From Tenebrio molitor (taxonomy: Eukaryota; Arthropoda; Insecta; Coleoptera; Tenebrionidae): a DNA stretch of 64,000 nt. This document shows, piece by piece, positions 44,889 through 56,999 of the stretch (position 1 is its first letter; every line of letters starts with the position of its first letter). A program made the translations under genes and the position numbers. Where the stretch lies: contig NC_091046.1 in NCBI RefSeq assembly GCF_963966145.1, positions 40,238,001 to 40,302,000 on the forward strand, in the 5' to 3' direction. The notes below the pieces were generated by a model that worked only from the letters and a program-made list of their open reading frames with translations, ran no database searches and was not told where the DNA came from.

Positions 44889-46245
44889 AAGTGGCTAAAC
44901 ACAAGCAAGAGATTATTTAATATGTACTCCTATTTAATGCATGAACAAAAATTACCTCTGTATCATTTTCGATGTTTGTAATTAGATTGTTGTGGCACGC
45001 ACTTACTTCACAAATTTAAAAAAATCCACAAAAAATCGCAACGGAACAGATCAAAACAGCAATACGATAAAAACTAATAACTTTTAAAACCAGAGAATCG
45101 CAAAACAAAGCTCTAAAGATGAAAAATCGCAAACCTAAATGCTTAAACCGCTTTGACAGAACTGACAATTTCAAATTTGAAAAAAAAATTTGAAATGTCA
45201 TATAATTTATTTTTCGCGTGGGTTTCATAACAACCAATGAGAATCAGTGGCGCGAATGCTTCAAGATATTACCAACACAATCTATGATAATGTTTTGATA
45301 TTTTAATGTAATGGTTTGGGGATTTTGTTATCTAAGGATATTTAAAAAAATGCATTTTATCGGTAGACGTAGTCTACCAATATTTTCTCTATAGCAACAA
45401 TTGTTTGCTTCTATTATGACAATCATGACATTTGTTATACATGGGACGTAAAGTGGAATAATTTAGCGAAGAATGGCATTTACTGATAGTGAAAAAACCG
45501 ATATGGTAATTTTTGCCAATTTTTGATATATGACTCAAAATTTTATTGTCAAGAGCCTTTTGAGACCGGAATCGGCCACTGGTTAAAATATTTATGAAAC
45601 TATGTATATGAATCACCCTGTATATTTTTTTATACTTTTAGAATTATTAAAGTAAGCAAAATTTTAATTTAACTGAGTACATAGTGACTCCAATCCGAAA
45701 TTTATGCAGGCCTGTGTAATTAATAGAGCGCCATAGCAAAATGTTTTTTATTAGCTAAACGTTGATTAAAAAATCTAGAAAAGAGTAAAATACGCCTTGA
45801 CTTTTAATTTAGGTTAAGAGATAAAGCCTCGTAATGTATACGTACTTTTCTCTGTAAGTATCTACATACAACGTATCTAACTTTATTCTATGTTATCAAT
45901 TGAAAAATTATTGTGATTTAAGGGAGCATTTGTGTGCAGTAAAAATCCAACAGATGCAAGAGTTATACTGTAGATTTATCTACAACCATACTAAATATGA
46001 TAATGCTTCATCAAAAATAAAAAAGCTTCATTTAGGCACAGATCCAACTCCAATTCAGCTTCTTCTTCTGTCTAGATTTATGAAATATACTCCCCCTCAT
46101 AATGTTGGCATCAGGCGTAAATCTATTATGCTTTATTATTCGCTACTCAGGCTTCGGTTGTCATTTATTTACCATTAGACATTTGTGCATTGTAACTTAT
46201 TTCCACAAATACTAAGTCGTTGTAATTAATTTTGTTGCGCTTATA

Positions 46246-46741
46246 CAGGGTTATTCACGAGAGGGGTACTTCTGAATTTTTATTTTGGCGCAACCAACAA
46301 TACCAATGGGAGTAACTACTAAATCAAATGTGTTACTTCTTTTAAATTAGAAATCAAAGTAAATTGGATAGATTTGTGAGAAATGTCATATTGGCAGATA
46401 ACCTGTATTTAATCAAAATTCAACAAATAAATTAACAAATTAAGTTAATGTAAAAGGTGTTCGAAGTGTCTACCATTGGCTTCTAAACATCCGCAGCGGC
46501 GACAGAATTGTTTCCACACTCTCCATAAATGAGGAGCATGTGTCTTTTCGTCGTTATTGTAAAAACACATTTTTCGAATTGACAAACATTTTTTGCTTTA
46601 ACGTCAAAGAGACAGAGCTAAGAGCCATCGTGGATTCAGTTATAATTATTTTCAAAATTTGAAATCAAGATATTGTTGCAATGTGTATAATGGGTTGCGG
46701 TAAAAAGAAATTCAGAAATACCCCTCTCGTGAATAACCCTG
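46246..46741 (-). mobile_element. Tc1/mariner-like derivative, deleted transposase
   Basis: TIRs CAGGGTTATTCACGAGAGGG and inverse (CCCTCTCGTGAATAACCCTG), ~30 bases, with TA on both flanks. On the minus strand it keeps a transposase start (HMLLIYGECGNNSVAAADV, a DUF4817-like helix pattern, ~46560-46500). This is joined almost directly, in another frame, to a transposase end (EANGRHFEHLL, ~46480). So the middle has been deleted. Confidence 0.8.
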
Positions 46742-49700
46742 TATAGTAGACGACAACAAATAAAGAATTAAATTCGGTTACGTTAAAATATCAGAAAATA
46801 TTTTGCCGGTCTCACGACCAGAATTGAATCGGAGGATGTCAACTCGTTGCAACACTACGTATGTCTCGTGTTTTAGTGCAATGATAATGTTGAAATTTTC
46901 TCTTGAAGTATTAAATTTCCAAGCAGATTAAATTATTGCTGCGACGAAAGACGAGCAAGACAAGCGGTACCTACGTTTTGATAGCGACGATAAAATTTAA
47001 TAACGTCTAAATTTTTCTTCACCAAGGAGCAGGTAAATATGCATTGTGTATGTTTAAAGGGAGATATATTTTATGTAAGAAGTAACCGCCATGTTGTCAT
47101 AATAAGCTGCTTTCATCACGGGATGAAGTTCTCTCCTGATAATAAAACTAACAAAGCTCTCTCAGTTCATTCGAATGAGACTTAAAAGCCGCTCAGCGAA
47201 GTTGTTGCCATAGCTATAATGCACAACTGCATAAATCATTAAAAATTCATTAGGAGATGGTAGAAAGAACAAGTCCCCATCGAGGACAATGCGCAACTTA
47301 ACCGAACGTCACTTAAGCCGAGTTTAATTAGTTAAATTTATTAAGTGCCGTAATATTCCTGTTTTTAACCATACTCGTTCTCTACTAAACGTAGTGTAAT
47401 AACGTGAGAGAAACTAATGAAGGCTTAATCACTGAATATAAAGATTAAACCTTATTAAATTCTGCTAGATATGCTTTTAATTGCCCCAGCATCTGGTCCG
47501 AGCTTTAATATTCATATTATGCTAAATTAGTTTCATAGATTCGAGCTTTCATTGTATTTAATAATACAGAACGATGCGCCCTGCAAAACAAACATTCTTT
47601 CGTCTTCCCAGTTTTCATTAAAATTAATCATTCTTTAAAATATTGACACTGGCCGGTTTAATTTTCCGTGATGGCCTAATTTGTTTTATCGGTACAGTTT
47701 CGGCTCATCGCAGCTTTGAGGGTCTCGTGTAAACACAGATTTAATATAATAGTTTATGTTTGCACAGGGTAGTTATTTACAGTGTTACACATACATACGT
47801 CCACTTTCATAATTGTTTTAAAACGTAATACATTACGCCGTACCGATGCACTCCGAATTCATTACGGCCTGCCGGACAAATTAATTAACCTGCACTAACC
47901 GCCCCCGACCGGTCACTGCATCGCTCCTAATTGGGAAACTTTTCGGCAAGATCATTGAGACCGGGATATCGGCGTGCCATAAATAAAAATGACATATATC
48001 CTGAAAATTTTACATGAAATTGATTTCGGAATGTAACATTGAAGGGAGGATGAATAATGTATACAATGTTTGTTATTTATTCATCTGAGTATAGAAAACA
48101 TAGCTCGAATGAAATTGATATTCTGCCCAAGTTCACTGTGTACGTGTCACGAGAAAATATGATTTACCTGTAATAACAAAATGGAAATATAGTTATCGAT
48201 TCCCGAAATGTATTAAAAAAGTTTCACTTCGGAACTAATTGCAATTAATTTGTGTCGTGCAGCGGCCGGAGCGGGACAATAAATTACGCTCCGTTACGTT
48301 TCCAGCTCCTATTTTATTCATTTTTTGGCTGTTCTCTTATGTTGCGTCTTTTTGTACGGCCACTTAACATCAAACAAAAAAATTTACAATATCACGACTG
48401 GCCTTATTGCTTGTCTAGTGAAAATGTGTATTATTTTGTACGATTTACGGAGAGAATTGCTCTCATTATTTTCTTTTGTCAACGCGTTACGCAACCTTGC
48501 AATAACGATGTGTTCAAAGAGAAGAAAAACTTCGTTAGCCTCTTTACCTTCTATTTTCATAAGCGTACCTTATAATGAATAATTTATTGTCGTCTTATTC
48601 GTCGAAATTATGAAATTTTCACGTAATTGGCTGTGCCGTTAACATGAAAGGACGAATAACGATTGGACAATGTATAATGAAACTTACGTAAAACGTTGAA
48701 TTTTCTACCCGAGAAACAGGCAATCAAGACCTAAATTCTGTTTTTTTCCTTATTTTTCATTCATGGCGTTACTTCTGTTTCAGTTTTCTACTTTGTTATT
48801 TGTTGCTCTTTTTGCAAAAACCAACTCAAATCTACTCAGAAGAACTCGAACATAAAACTAAACTTCCAAAGGATCAGATTCGAACATCATTGAACTTCTG
48901 TGGTCTGGTCTTAACCCGCTTTGGGAGATTCTTCAACAGCGATTAAGTATTAAAAAAGTACCAAGTAAGACATTTTTGACACCTAATACGTTACTTTGTA
49001 AATTTTAGATAGTTTCAATTTACTGTTACTTCAGAATAAAATTCCACTACGACATTTTTAGGTGAAAAAAATTGTCAAATGGCAGCAATCTTTGTTTGAT
49101 ACCTCCCTATAAAGTGAGTCTGTATCCATAGTTACCAGTGGGTGAAGGTTTCTCTTTCGTTCACTGATCGTTTTTCGCTCACTGTCTTTCACTCAGTGGT
49201 TTTCATTCAATCGTAAATTTTTCTAATTTTTTCTGATAACGTAATTTTGATTTTTTAGGCAACGTTTGGTACCTCGCGGCACTTGCCTCTGCAGAACATC
49301 ATCAGGAACATATAACTCTTCATCATCCATTTCCATAATTTCCACAACGTGCACACAACCACTTTTTTGACGTTACAGAACTTGGTTTATTTTGTATTTT
49401 ATTTTTTTCCATTGCAACAGATCCAAAAATGTGAAATATCGAACATAACCAAATACAGCACTCGAGAATAAGGCCGCTTTCGTTCACTTGAATTGCATCG
49501 TCCACTCAGCTCCGCTTTGTGGACGAACACGCGTGAACGAAAGTTTTGCCTACCTCACTCTTACTGTAAATAATTATTTCTTTCACTATTGAGAGAAATT
49601 ACTCTAGAATCGGAATTTGCTTTGCACATAATGATAAAGGGTGAGGTTAAGAATTAATTAAATAATTAGTTAAAAATAAATACTGATCACAGACAATAGA

Positions 49701-50073
49701 GAAAGTTTCTTATGGCGATGAGTCGCTGCTCAAAGTTATAAAATAGGTTAAAGTTGGCAAAGACTGAAGTAAATCAACAATTTAATTTCATTCGTCAGTC
49801 TGAGTGACGGACTAAATTGGAGTAAAACATAACAAAATCAAAAAATTAGTTTTTAACAATATCAGGAAAAAATGACCTACTTAACAAGTAATTGTGTTGC
49901 CAAATCATTTTATGCGATGGCAAATGAAATACAAAATTTGCGTTTTCTTGTGCGGAGACATTGAAAAGGAATAATAATTTTAACAAAAGAGAATAATTCG
50001 CTTCGAAAAGGATTTGTTGAAGGGATTTATAAGAATGTAACTCTATCATATTACTTAGGTGACCTAAAAGATT
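46742..50073. other. Intergenic, no gene supported
   Basis: Contains a hairpin at 49480-49545. No coding exon is supported. Confidence 0.4.
49480..49545. repeat. Hairpin with CTCAGCTCCGC centre
   Basis: CTTTCGTTCAC pairs with GTGAACGAAAG across a CGTCCAC/GTGGACG inner stem. The loop is CTCAGCTCCGCTTT. Confidence 0.6.
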
Positions 50074-50268
50074 TATCAGGTGTTCATTAAAATTTCCCGT
50101 CAATGTTGGCGTTGAAGAGTCGATTGTGAATGCACCATTCGACAGTCTGTCATCAACTTGCAAATTAAAAACACGCACACAAACAACGCAAAAAGTGAGG
50201 TTAGAGTTAACAACTTTATCACAGTTGTAATCGGTGGTGCGTTCACAATCTACTCTTCAGCGCCAACG
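50074..50268. mobile_element. MITE family A, copy 3 (right end lost)
   Basis: Begins TATCAGGTGTTCATTAAAAT and keeps the inner inverted block (GTCGATTGTGAATGCACC / GGTGCGTTCACAATCTACTC), but stops after CAGCGCCAAC without the terminal AAATGAACACCCGATA. Confidence 0.75.
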
Positions 50269-50709
50269 ATATACGAGTACTCCGTTTCTGAACTCGATGC
50301 CGGTAAGTCGTAAACCTGGGTTGTTATAAATCAATATTAATCACCGCTTAACGCACGCACATGCAAATTTCTTTTATTGGGAAGATACTTGCTCTCGGCT
50401 CACGTTAACAAATTGGCCATCCTTGTTCTGAAAGCTGTGTGAGGGCGTAAGAGTCAGAAAACATGATGTTTGGAAGATGCCTGGTACGTTAGAGCAGGAA
50501 ACCCAAAAAGTTGAATTGTAACATTTTAATCCAATAGAATGGCCTAGGCTGCTTATAATAATTAATTATTATTCACGAAATGTTTTGGACACAGTGGAAT
50601 CTGTCAGCGTTTCGGTCGTTTTATGGCTTAGCGGCATCGGGCTCAGAAACAAAGTATAGAATCATAGAATCAGTATTTTTCAAGAGAAAAAGGTAAAATT
50701 ATTTTTTGA

Positions 50710-51090
50710 CAGTTTCAAAAGAGTGATGTTCAAATATAAATTCTCTCCTGATGAAATTTGTAACAAGGATGAATCAGGAAAAAAATACGAAAATTGGATA
50801 GCATTCATGAGAGAAAGTAGGCGCAACTATCAAAGACTGAGCAAGACACTAAAGAAAGATGTGACAGTACTGAAACACTGTTTTTTTTATTCTTCCGTAT
50901 GCTTCCCAGGATCTTCCCAGACCCCTCATGTTCCTTTCAGGAAATTGTTTCTTATTCAAAGGCATATAATTTGCCGAGCTTCAAATTTAAAAGAAATAGG
51001 AAAATGCATTCTGAAGTTCTCCCCCTCTCGAAAGAAAGATTAATCAAAAAAAGACTTGTCCTGAGAAAATTCGAAAAAAAACCTGACTAA
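50710..51090 (+). pseudogene. Possible pogo/Tigger-type transposase remnant
   Basis: One frame reads KYKFSPDEICNKDESGKKYE, resembling the 'spe.IwNvDEtG' catalytic Asp motif of pogo-like DDE transposases. Further on another frame reads SFQEIVSYSKAYNLPSF, then SEVLPLSKERLIKKR, in the place of the usual 'P.pkA...GRKKG.s.ilT.TP' tail. The catalytic core between them is missing. The likeness is partial and recalled from memory, so this is tentative. Confidence 0.4.
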
Positions 51091-51834
51091 GTTAGGGATT
51101 TTTTTTAATTGTTATTTGTGATAATTTCCATTTGCTTATTATGTCATATCATAGAAGATTATTGAATTTCATTGCACTAATAGGCGAATATAAAGTTAAC
51201 TGATCAGATTTCCTCCAATATACCCTAGAGTGTATTAGTTTCGTGATGATTTCTCAACAACTTTTTTAAAGCTTCGCGTCAAACATCATCTAGTTCTAGA
51301 GAGAACGAATCAGATTCCCGCTATCAAGTTTTGTACGCTTAAGAAAAGAAATAGATTTTTCACACGACCTAAAATACAAAATCATTTCTCCTTGTATTTA
51401 TTCAGACGTTGCACCATCAATCTAATCAAAATGTAGACATGCGGTTTACTACCATCAGTGATGGATGAGAAAACATGATATGTGAATATTTTTCACTGAG
51501 ACGGAAATAATTTTTAAAATTATCAAATATCATTTCTACTATATACTTATTAAATCTGATAACAAAAAGTGAGAAGTTTTAAAATAAAATTTAAAGAAAC
51601 CTCAGACTTACTCGCCTGTCTGCGTTTTGAACCACATACGCACCACTTTCAATAAAGTATCAATTGAAGACATTTGTTCCCTTCTGATCATTTGAATTTC
51701 TACTGAGATGAATAATTTTTTTCCCATTTCCATCATTTCATTTTTATTTAAGGCAAGAAGCGCAGTTTCCACAAAATTAGGTTTATCAAATATTATTATT
51801 TATGGATTTTTTTTCTTGTTATAATGCATTAACC

Positions 51835-52130
51835 TATTTTTTTCACTACTAGCCTCAGAAGGCGTCATTATTGACTCTCGAACCGACCCCAGAAGTAGAA
51901 TTTCTCTCCCAAGGTTAATAATAATTTTCATTATTAACCAAGGTCAATAATGAACAGCCGTCACCTAGCAACGAAAGATTTTCTTTGATTTTATTGGTTA
52001 ACGTAGACAGACGATTTTCATAGCAACCGTTGAAAAATGAGAACTCGGATCGTCGCATCGGACAAACAAATTTAATTAATAATTATTATTAGAAAGGGTT
52101 TTAACGGATCTAGTAGTGAAAAAAATAGTA
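51835..52130. repeat. Inverted-repeat element
   Basis: CTATTTTTTTCACTACTAG at 51835-51855 is matched by CTAGTAGTGAAAAAAATAG at 52110-52130. Within it TTATTGACC-like blocks are also inverted. A further hairpin (GAGAAGACA.../...TGTCTTCTC, 52147-52216) follows. Confidence 0.6.
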
Positions 52131-52961
52131 TATAAACCACGCTAGAGAAGACAATTTTAAGCCTCGCTTCTTTATTCTTATAAACTACCTCGGCTTAAAA
52201 AAATGTCTTCTCTACCTTGGCGTATAACATACATACATAGTGTATATTTTTGCTGAAAAAACTGAATGGCAGAACTGTTAAAGCAGAGAGCATTTTAACA
52301 AACACCAATTTCCTCTTTACTGTAACAAATGGTATGATTATTATTTTCGATGATTTCTACGAGTGAAACTGCTGTGTGCTGCTCCGGTTTCACGAGTCAT
52401 ATCAGCGATTATTAATCATTTCATGAGCTTAATGAGGATCATTTAAATCCATAAGCACAGATTCTGTTTCTTGATAACTGTAGTTCAGACAACTAAAATC
52501 GTGAAAAGGGATCGTGTCAATTTAAGATAACATCATTAATGGTTACTTAATAAACTAGGATTACAAAAATTTTTCGTTGACCGCAAACTTTTTTTTTGTG
52601 ACAAAATTTCAAATTAAAGCCAAATCAAAACCAATTTCTTCTTTTTCGATAAAGATGAGACCTTATAAAATACCTTCATCATTTTTTTGTCCTCAGGGTA
52701 GGCCATTTTTAAATTTTTCAATACTCTCTATTCACTTTTCGACAAAGAGTGTCAGAAGACGTCAACTCCATTCACATTCAATTTTACGTAAAAATTACGG
52801 TTGCTAAGTAAACCTAGTTACCTTTGAAAAATATGCCATGCTGATTATAACCAAAAAAAGTGAATTCGTAATTGTGTAGTTATGGAGCTATAAAATATAG
52901 AAAACCCTGCTGCAATGTTGGTAAGTGCAAATAATGCATGTTCGAGGTTGTTTGTACTATT

Positions 52962-53155
52962 GGGGACACGGAAAACTGGGCAGATGTGTCATTCAGTTGT
53001 CAAAATTTCTAAACCATACCTTAGCTACTCATAACCAAGCTTAAGTTAATTTGACAGTTTTTTTGAAAATATCAATCATAATGACAGTAAAGGTGCATTT
53101 ACATTGACACTTTTGGAAATGACAATAGCAGACTGCCCAGAATTCCATGTCCCTC
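52962..53155. mobile_element. MITE with GGGACACGGAAAACTGGGCA ends
   Basis: The left GGGACACGGAAAACTGGGCA and the right TGCCCAGAATTCCATGTCCC are inverse with small differences. TGTCATT-type blocks lie inside each. About 190 bp, non-coding. Confidence 0.65.
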
Positions 53156-53995
53156 ATTTTACATCAAAATGTCATCAAAACGTCAATAACGCAAAAATCT
53201 TTGATTAACGAAAAATAGTGTATTCATATATTTTAGACAAAATAATTCATTAATATTGAAATTAACAAGCGGTCAACAGAAAAGTAAAGTTATGTGCCAG
53301 TTGTATCGTAAATTATTGTTAAATGCTGTCTGATACTTCAGCAATGGTCATGACCACCTTATATAAGTACATCAAATTAGTTCTTGACATTTATACCATG
53401 TTTACATGTAGAACGCCATAGACAAAATGAATAGTTTCTGTAGGAAGTTCCATAAAAAATAATGAATTTAAATTGATCTAAAATATTTACGTTATCAACT
53501 TTCGTAATGAGCGTAAAAAATTTGCAACAAGATTTCGTCATAAATATTAATGTAGTGGCACGACAAAACACTAAATTAAATTTACTCGGGACATTTGAAA
53601 GTAATCCCAATAAAAAAGTGACAATAATTCAGGAAACGTACTGACAGCATTTCGTTAATTTAAAATACACCCCGAGATTTTCTTGCAAATACGGAATTTA
53701 CATCAGTTAAGAACTTCAAAGTATATTTGAGACGAAGTTAAAAGCGGTAGGTGTTCTCAAAATAATATTATCAAAAGTCAAATATTCAAATTGAGCAAAG
53801 GTCGGTTGATTCCTCATCGAAATTATTCCGCTTGATTTATTACTTCTGGTGTCAAAACACCGTATAAATTAATAAAAAATCGCCGCTCCCGCTCCGACTT
53901 ACTCCACTAAACCACTTCTCATGCAGATCCGAACCGGTCCCGCCAACTCTTTGTTCCGACGACATTGAAACTCAAAAATTTGGGCAGTGCACTTT

Positions 53996-54001
53996 TTTAT
54001 T
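53996..54001 (-). terminator. Poly(A) signal of the low-complexity cuticle gene
   Basis: AATAAA on the minus strand 65 bases past the stop codon at 54066-54068. Confidence 0.7.
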
Positions 54002-54065
54002 GATCGAGGTATCGGTTTCGACGAACAACAACAATTAATTAAATAATTCTATCTCTAACTCTATC

Positions 54066-54614
54066 TTAGGCAGACTCTACAGCAACGGTATCGGCGTCGA
54101 CAACGGTTCCTTGCACGGGTGTGGGAGCAGGGTTGGCCTGGACTGCGGGGGCGCTGGCGATGCCGCTAATCCCGGGGACCTGTCCGGCGATGCCGCTAAT
54201 CGCGGGGACCTGTCCGTACACCGGACCCTGGGCGAACACGGGGGCCTGCGCCACCACCGGATGAGACACCAGTCCGGGGGCGGAAACGAAGTGCTGCTGG
54301 GAGAAGATCGGCTGCGACACCACGGAATGCTGCGCGTAGATGGGCTGGGAAACGCCGACGGGGGTGGCCACGTGGCCTAGCGGCACCTGGTGGGCGGTGT
54401 ACGACACGCCGACGGGCTCCGTCACCCGCTGCACCACCGGGGAGACGGCGGCGTAGGCATGGCCCTCCACGGTGCTGTAGGCGAAATTGCCGCCGAGGCG
54501 GTCAGACTTGATGATGGCGCTGTCGAAGCTGGGGGCGCGGACGAGGGTGGTGGCGGGGATGACGCCGCCATGGACGTAGCCGCAGGCAAGGACGACACAC
54601 AATGCAACGAAAAC
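54066..54614 (-). CDS. Low-complexity cuticle protein, exon 2
   Basis: This exon holds 182 codons, nearly the whole mature protein, ending TVVDADTVAVESA. A 30 bp tandem duplication (54156-54185 and 54186-54215, one mismatch) gives the repeated GQVPxISGIA decapeptide. Open frames on the opposite strand across this exon are shadows of the GC-rich codons. An upstream in-frame GTG lies in the intron; the true start is the exon 1 ATG. Confidence 0.88.
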   Translation of the reverse strand, partial: VFVALCVVLACGYVHGGVIPATTLVRAPSFDSAIIKSDRLGGNFAYSTVEGHAYAAVSPVVQRVTEPVGVSYTAHQVPLGHVATPVGVSQPIYAQHSVVSQPIFSQQHFVSAPGLVSHPVVAQAPVFAQGPVYGQVPAISGIAGQVPGISGIASAPAVQANPAPTPVQGTVVDADTVAVESA

Positions 54615-56900
54615 CTGCAAGCAGAGACGCACTCAGGCATGGGCGGCGGCAACACAAGTGTAACAGTTCCTTGGACCAAAGAAATGGTTAATAATAATAA
54701 TGATGACAATAATAATTTTTTGTTTCGGTCGTTGGGGGTTGTCGGTTGGCTCGAGGTCCCACCCCCGCCGCTGTTTCGCTGCGGCGGCAAAAACCGGGGT
54801 GAGATGACAGAGACACTGGTTAGAAAAATACGAGCGCCTGCAAAAAAGGTAACTTTTGCCGTGGAAGACACGCGAAATTGATTGGGGGATTATGTCACAC
54901 GGAGGATTAGAGGAGTTTTTGGTTTATTGTGGCGATTATTTGCTGGGGAATTTGTTCGAATAACGGAGCTAATGGTGAAGTAAGTACTGTTGAAACCTAA
55001 TTTAGTGTTAGTGGGTTTCAGGGAATTTCGCCACAAATATACAGGATAATTTTATTTTCATTCCCACAATTACCTAATTGCCATAACAGCCATCTGTAGC
55101 GTAATGTCTACGCTTTAATTGGTAATTATTAGATCATTACACAAGTGAACCTGATAATGGTTGTCTTTGGCCGCGTTGTCATTAGTGGGATTAAAAATCG
55201 CACGAATTTCTGTTTGGCACTCACTTCCGCTCAAGATCGATCAGCTGAAAGCTACCACCTTGAAGAAATGTTTCTAATTATTGATACTCGAGAGGAGTGA
55301 TGGCTACAAATGAATTCAATTAAGCGACGGAATTCTTGACATTGAAATTTTTATGTAAAGATGAAAATATTACAGAAAATTAAAAACGACGTTCAATTTA
55401 CATGAAAGGAATCGCTTCAAAAGGAAAATGTTGCAGAATTGATTTAATATTTCATTGAAGACACCGAATTTGGAAAATTCACTTCTTGCGATGAGACAAG
55501 TCAAGGTTTTGCAAAATTATTGATCAAAGAAAAAATCTAATCGTGTTTCATCTTAAACACATCTGAATGGCATTGAGACATGAAATTAAATTTAAAGGAC
55601 GAACGAGATCTGTAAATAACGATTTGTAGAATTATTATTAAAACAGAAATAAGCTAAATGGGATCGACAACAATTTACAATTTTCTTTTTTGAAATTCAA
55701 ATAAATCAACTACATAAATTAACAAATCTTGTTTGGCGAACAATAAAAAGCAGTTTTTTTACCTTGACCTTTTTAATTCTAAAACGTCATTTGCGGTAAA
55801 TTTGTACTGTTTCGCTTAATTAAAATAATTATCGAAGATCAAGGAACAACTCTTACTACGGTTACAACAATGCAAATCTATATTTAGAATGTTGATGAAT
55901 AGTTATTTACATTACAGTACGGTAGGTGTATTTTCCAGTGCGAAAACTAGGTTTCAGGCTCGAGGCAAAGCCGAGCGCCCGAATAGTTTAAAAATAAAAA
56001 CTGTACGATCATTGGTTCATTCCATTAACAAATGACGAATTCTGTGATCTTTTATAGAAGAAATATCATCTCTGAAGCAAAACTTTTTGAGAGAAAGAAT
56101 GTACAAAGGAAACTATACCATTATTTAATTTTTTTTTAAAGCCAAAACATTAATTTAATAATAAAATAGCAGTGAAATTCAAAAGAACACCAGAACATTA
56201 AAAAATAAACTATTTTATGGTATATTATGCAACAAGTGCATAAAGTAGTACTTTTTGTACTTGTTCCGCGTGATCTGTAGGCGAGTGCGGCAATCCCATG
56301 AGTCAAAAAAGGACATTTTCTGCATGAGTTCCGTACAATAATTTGTAGCAAAAAGTATTTGCAAGGCAATGTTGGTAAAATTTGATTTAGTATCGACAGA
56401 GAAAATTTAAAATTGTAGTTTACGCTGTTTCTAAGAAGTTAATTTAGTTAGAATTAAAAATGAATTTTAATTTAGCTGCAGTTAGTTCTAGAATACCGTT
56501 TTGAGCGAGGAAGAAAGAGTAATGTTTCCGAAATGAACGTTGAAAACGATGACTGAATTTGAAATGAAATTCAGCTTATTTGATTTTTGTTCGTAGCCGG
56601 TGAAATTACAACGGTAACACTAATAAGCTGAAACATCACGCCGAGTGAAGACAATAAAAGAGGCACACAAAGAATCAAGTACCTGTTCTGTGATAATTAA
56701 CGCACCTTTAATAAAAAAAAACACGCAAATTATAAAAGTGACGCCCAAACGATCACGATGAAAAACCCAATTACCATTAATTTAAACAATTATGTTGTAA
56801 GCGCGACGTGCAAAGAATCTTTTGTTGAATAAAAGAGAAGTAAAAATACGGTAATTAATTAAGGAAATTAATTAAAAGAGCAACGCACACTCACCTTCAT
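54066..56900 (-). CDS. Low-complexity Ala/Val/Pro cuticle protein, two exons
   Basis: This gene encodes a secreted 184-residue protein. Exon 1 is 56895-56900 (ATG AAG, then GTGAGT donor). Exon 2 is 54066-54614 (acceptor TGCTTGCAG). The join gives MKVFVALCVVLACGYVHGG, a textbook signal peptide, and an intron right after the first two codons is very common in insect cuticle genes. The mature part starts GVIPATTLVRAPSFDS, has LGGNFAYSTVEGHAYA, and then is built of Ala/Val/Pro/Gln units such as SQPIYAQ and SQPIFSQ. It lacks an RR domain. It resembles the larval/pupal H1C-like class of beetle cuticle proteins by composition, but the subfamily is not certain. The exon is much more GC-rich than its surroundings. 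Confidence 0.82.
54156..54215 (-). repeat. 30 bp tandem duplication in the cuticle protein CDS
   Basis: Two adjacent 30-base units differing at one base, encoding GQVPAISGIA and GQVPGISGIA in frame. In-frame repeat expansion is the usual way such cuticle proteins change length. Confidence 0.95.
54615..56894 (-). other. Intron 1 of the low-complexity cuticle gene (2.28 kb)
   Basis: Donor AAG|GTGAGT, acceptor TTGCAG. It is GC-rich near the acceptor (54.7-54.85 kb, with a GTCCCACCCCCGCCGC run) and AT-rich elsewhere. No mobile element is recognised inside. Confidence 0.75.
56895..56900 (-). CDS. Low-complexity cuticle protein, exon 1 coding part (Met-Lys)
   Basis: ATGAAG followed by GTGAGT. The leader AAAATCAACAAA precedes the ATG. 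Splicing to 54614 restores the signal peptide. Confidence 0.8.
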
Positions 56901-56976
56901 TTTGTTGATTTTAGAATTTTTCCAACCTTGCTGTAGGTCTGAAAAATGAATACGCTTCGTCAGAAATCCGAATTGC

Positions 56977-56983
56977 TTTTATA
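56977..56983 (-). promoter_or_regulatory. TATA box of the low-complexity cuticle gene
   Basis: TATAAAA on the minus strand, ~80 bases before the ATG. Transcription would start about 30 bases downstream, near 56950. Confidence 0.7.
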
Positions 56984-56999
56984 CTCGCCCATTTTAGTA

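Noticed and set aside
45900..46178. Plus-strand frame possibly from a retroelement C-terminus
   Set aside because: The likeness to LINE tails (FIYNHTKYDNAS) is too vague and no second motif supports it.
54111..54881. Large plus- and minus-strand open frames overlapping the low-complexity cuticle gene
   Set aside because: They arise from GC-rich codons of the real minus-strand CDS and its GC-rich intron edge; they have no signal peptide, domain or splice logic.
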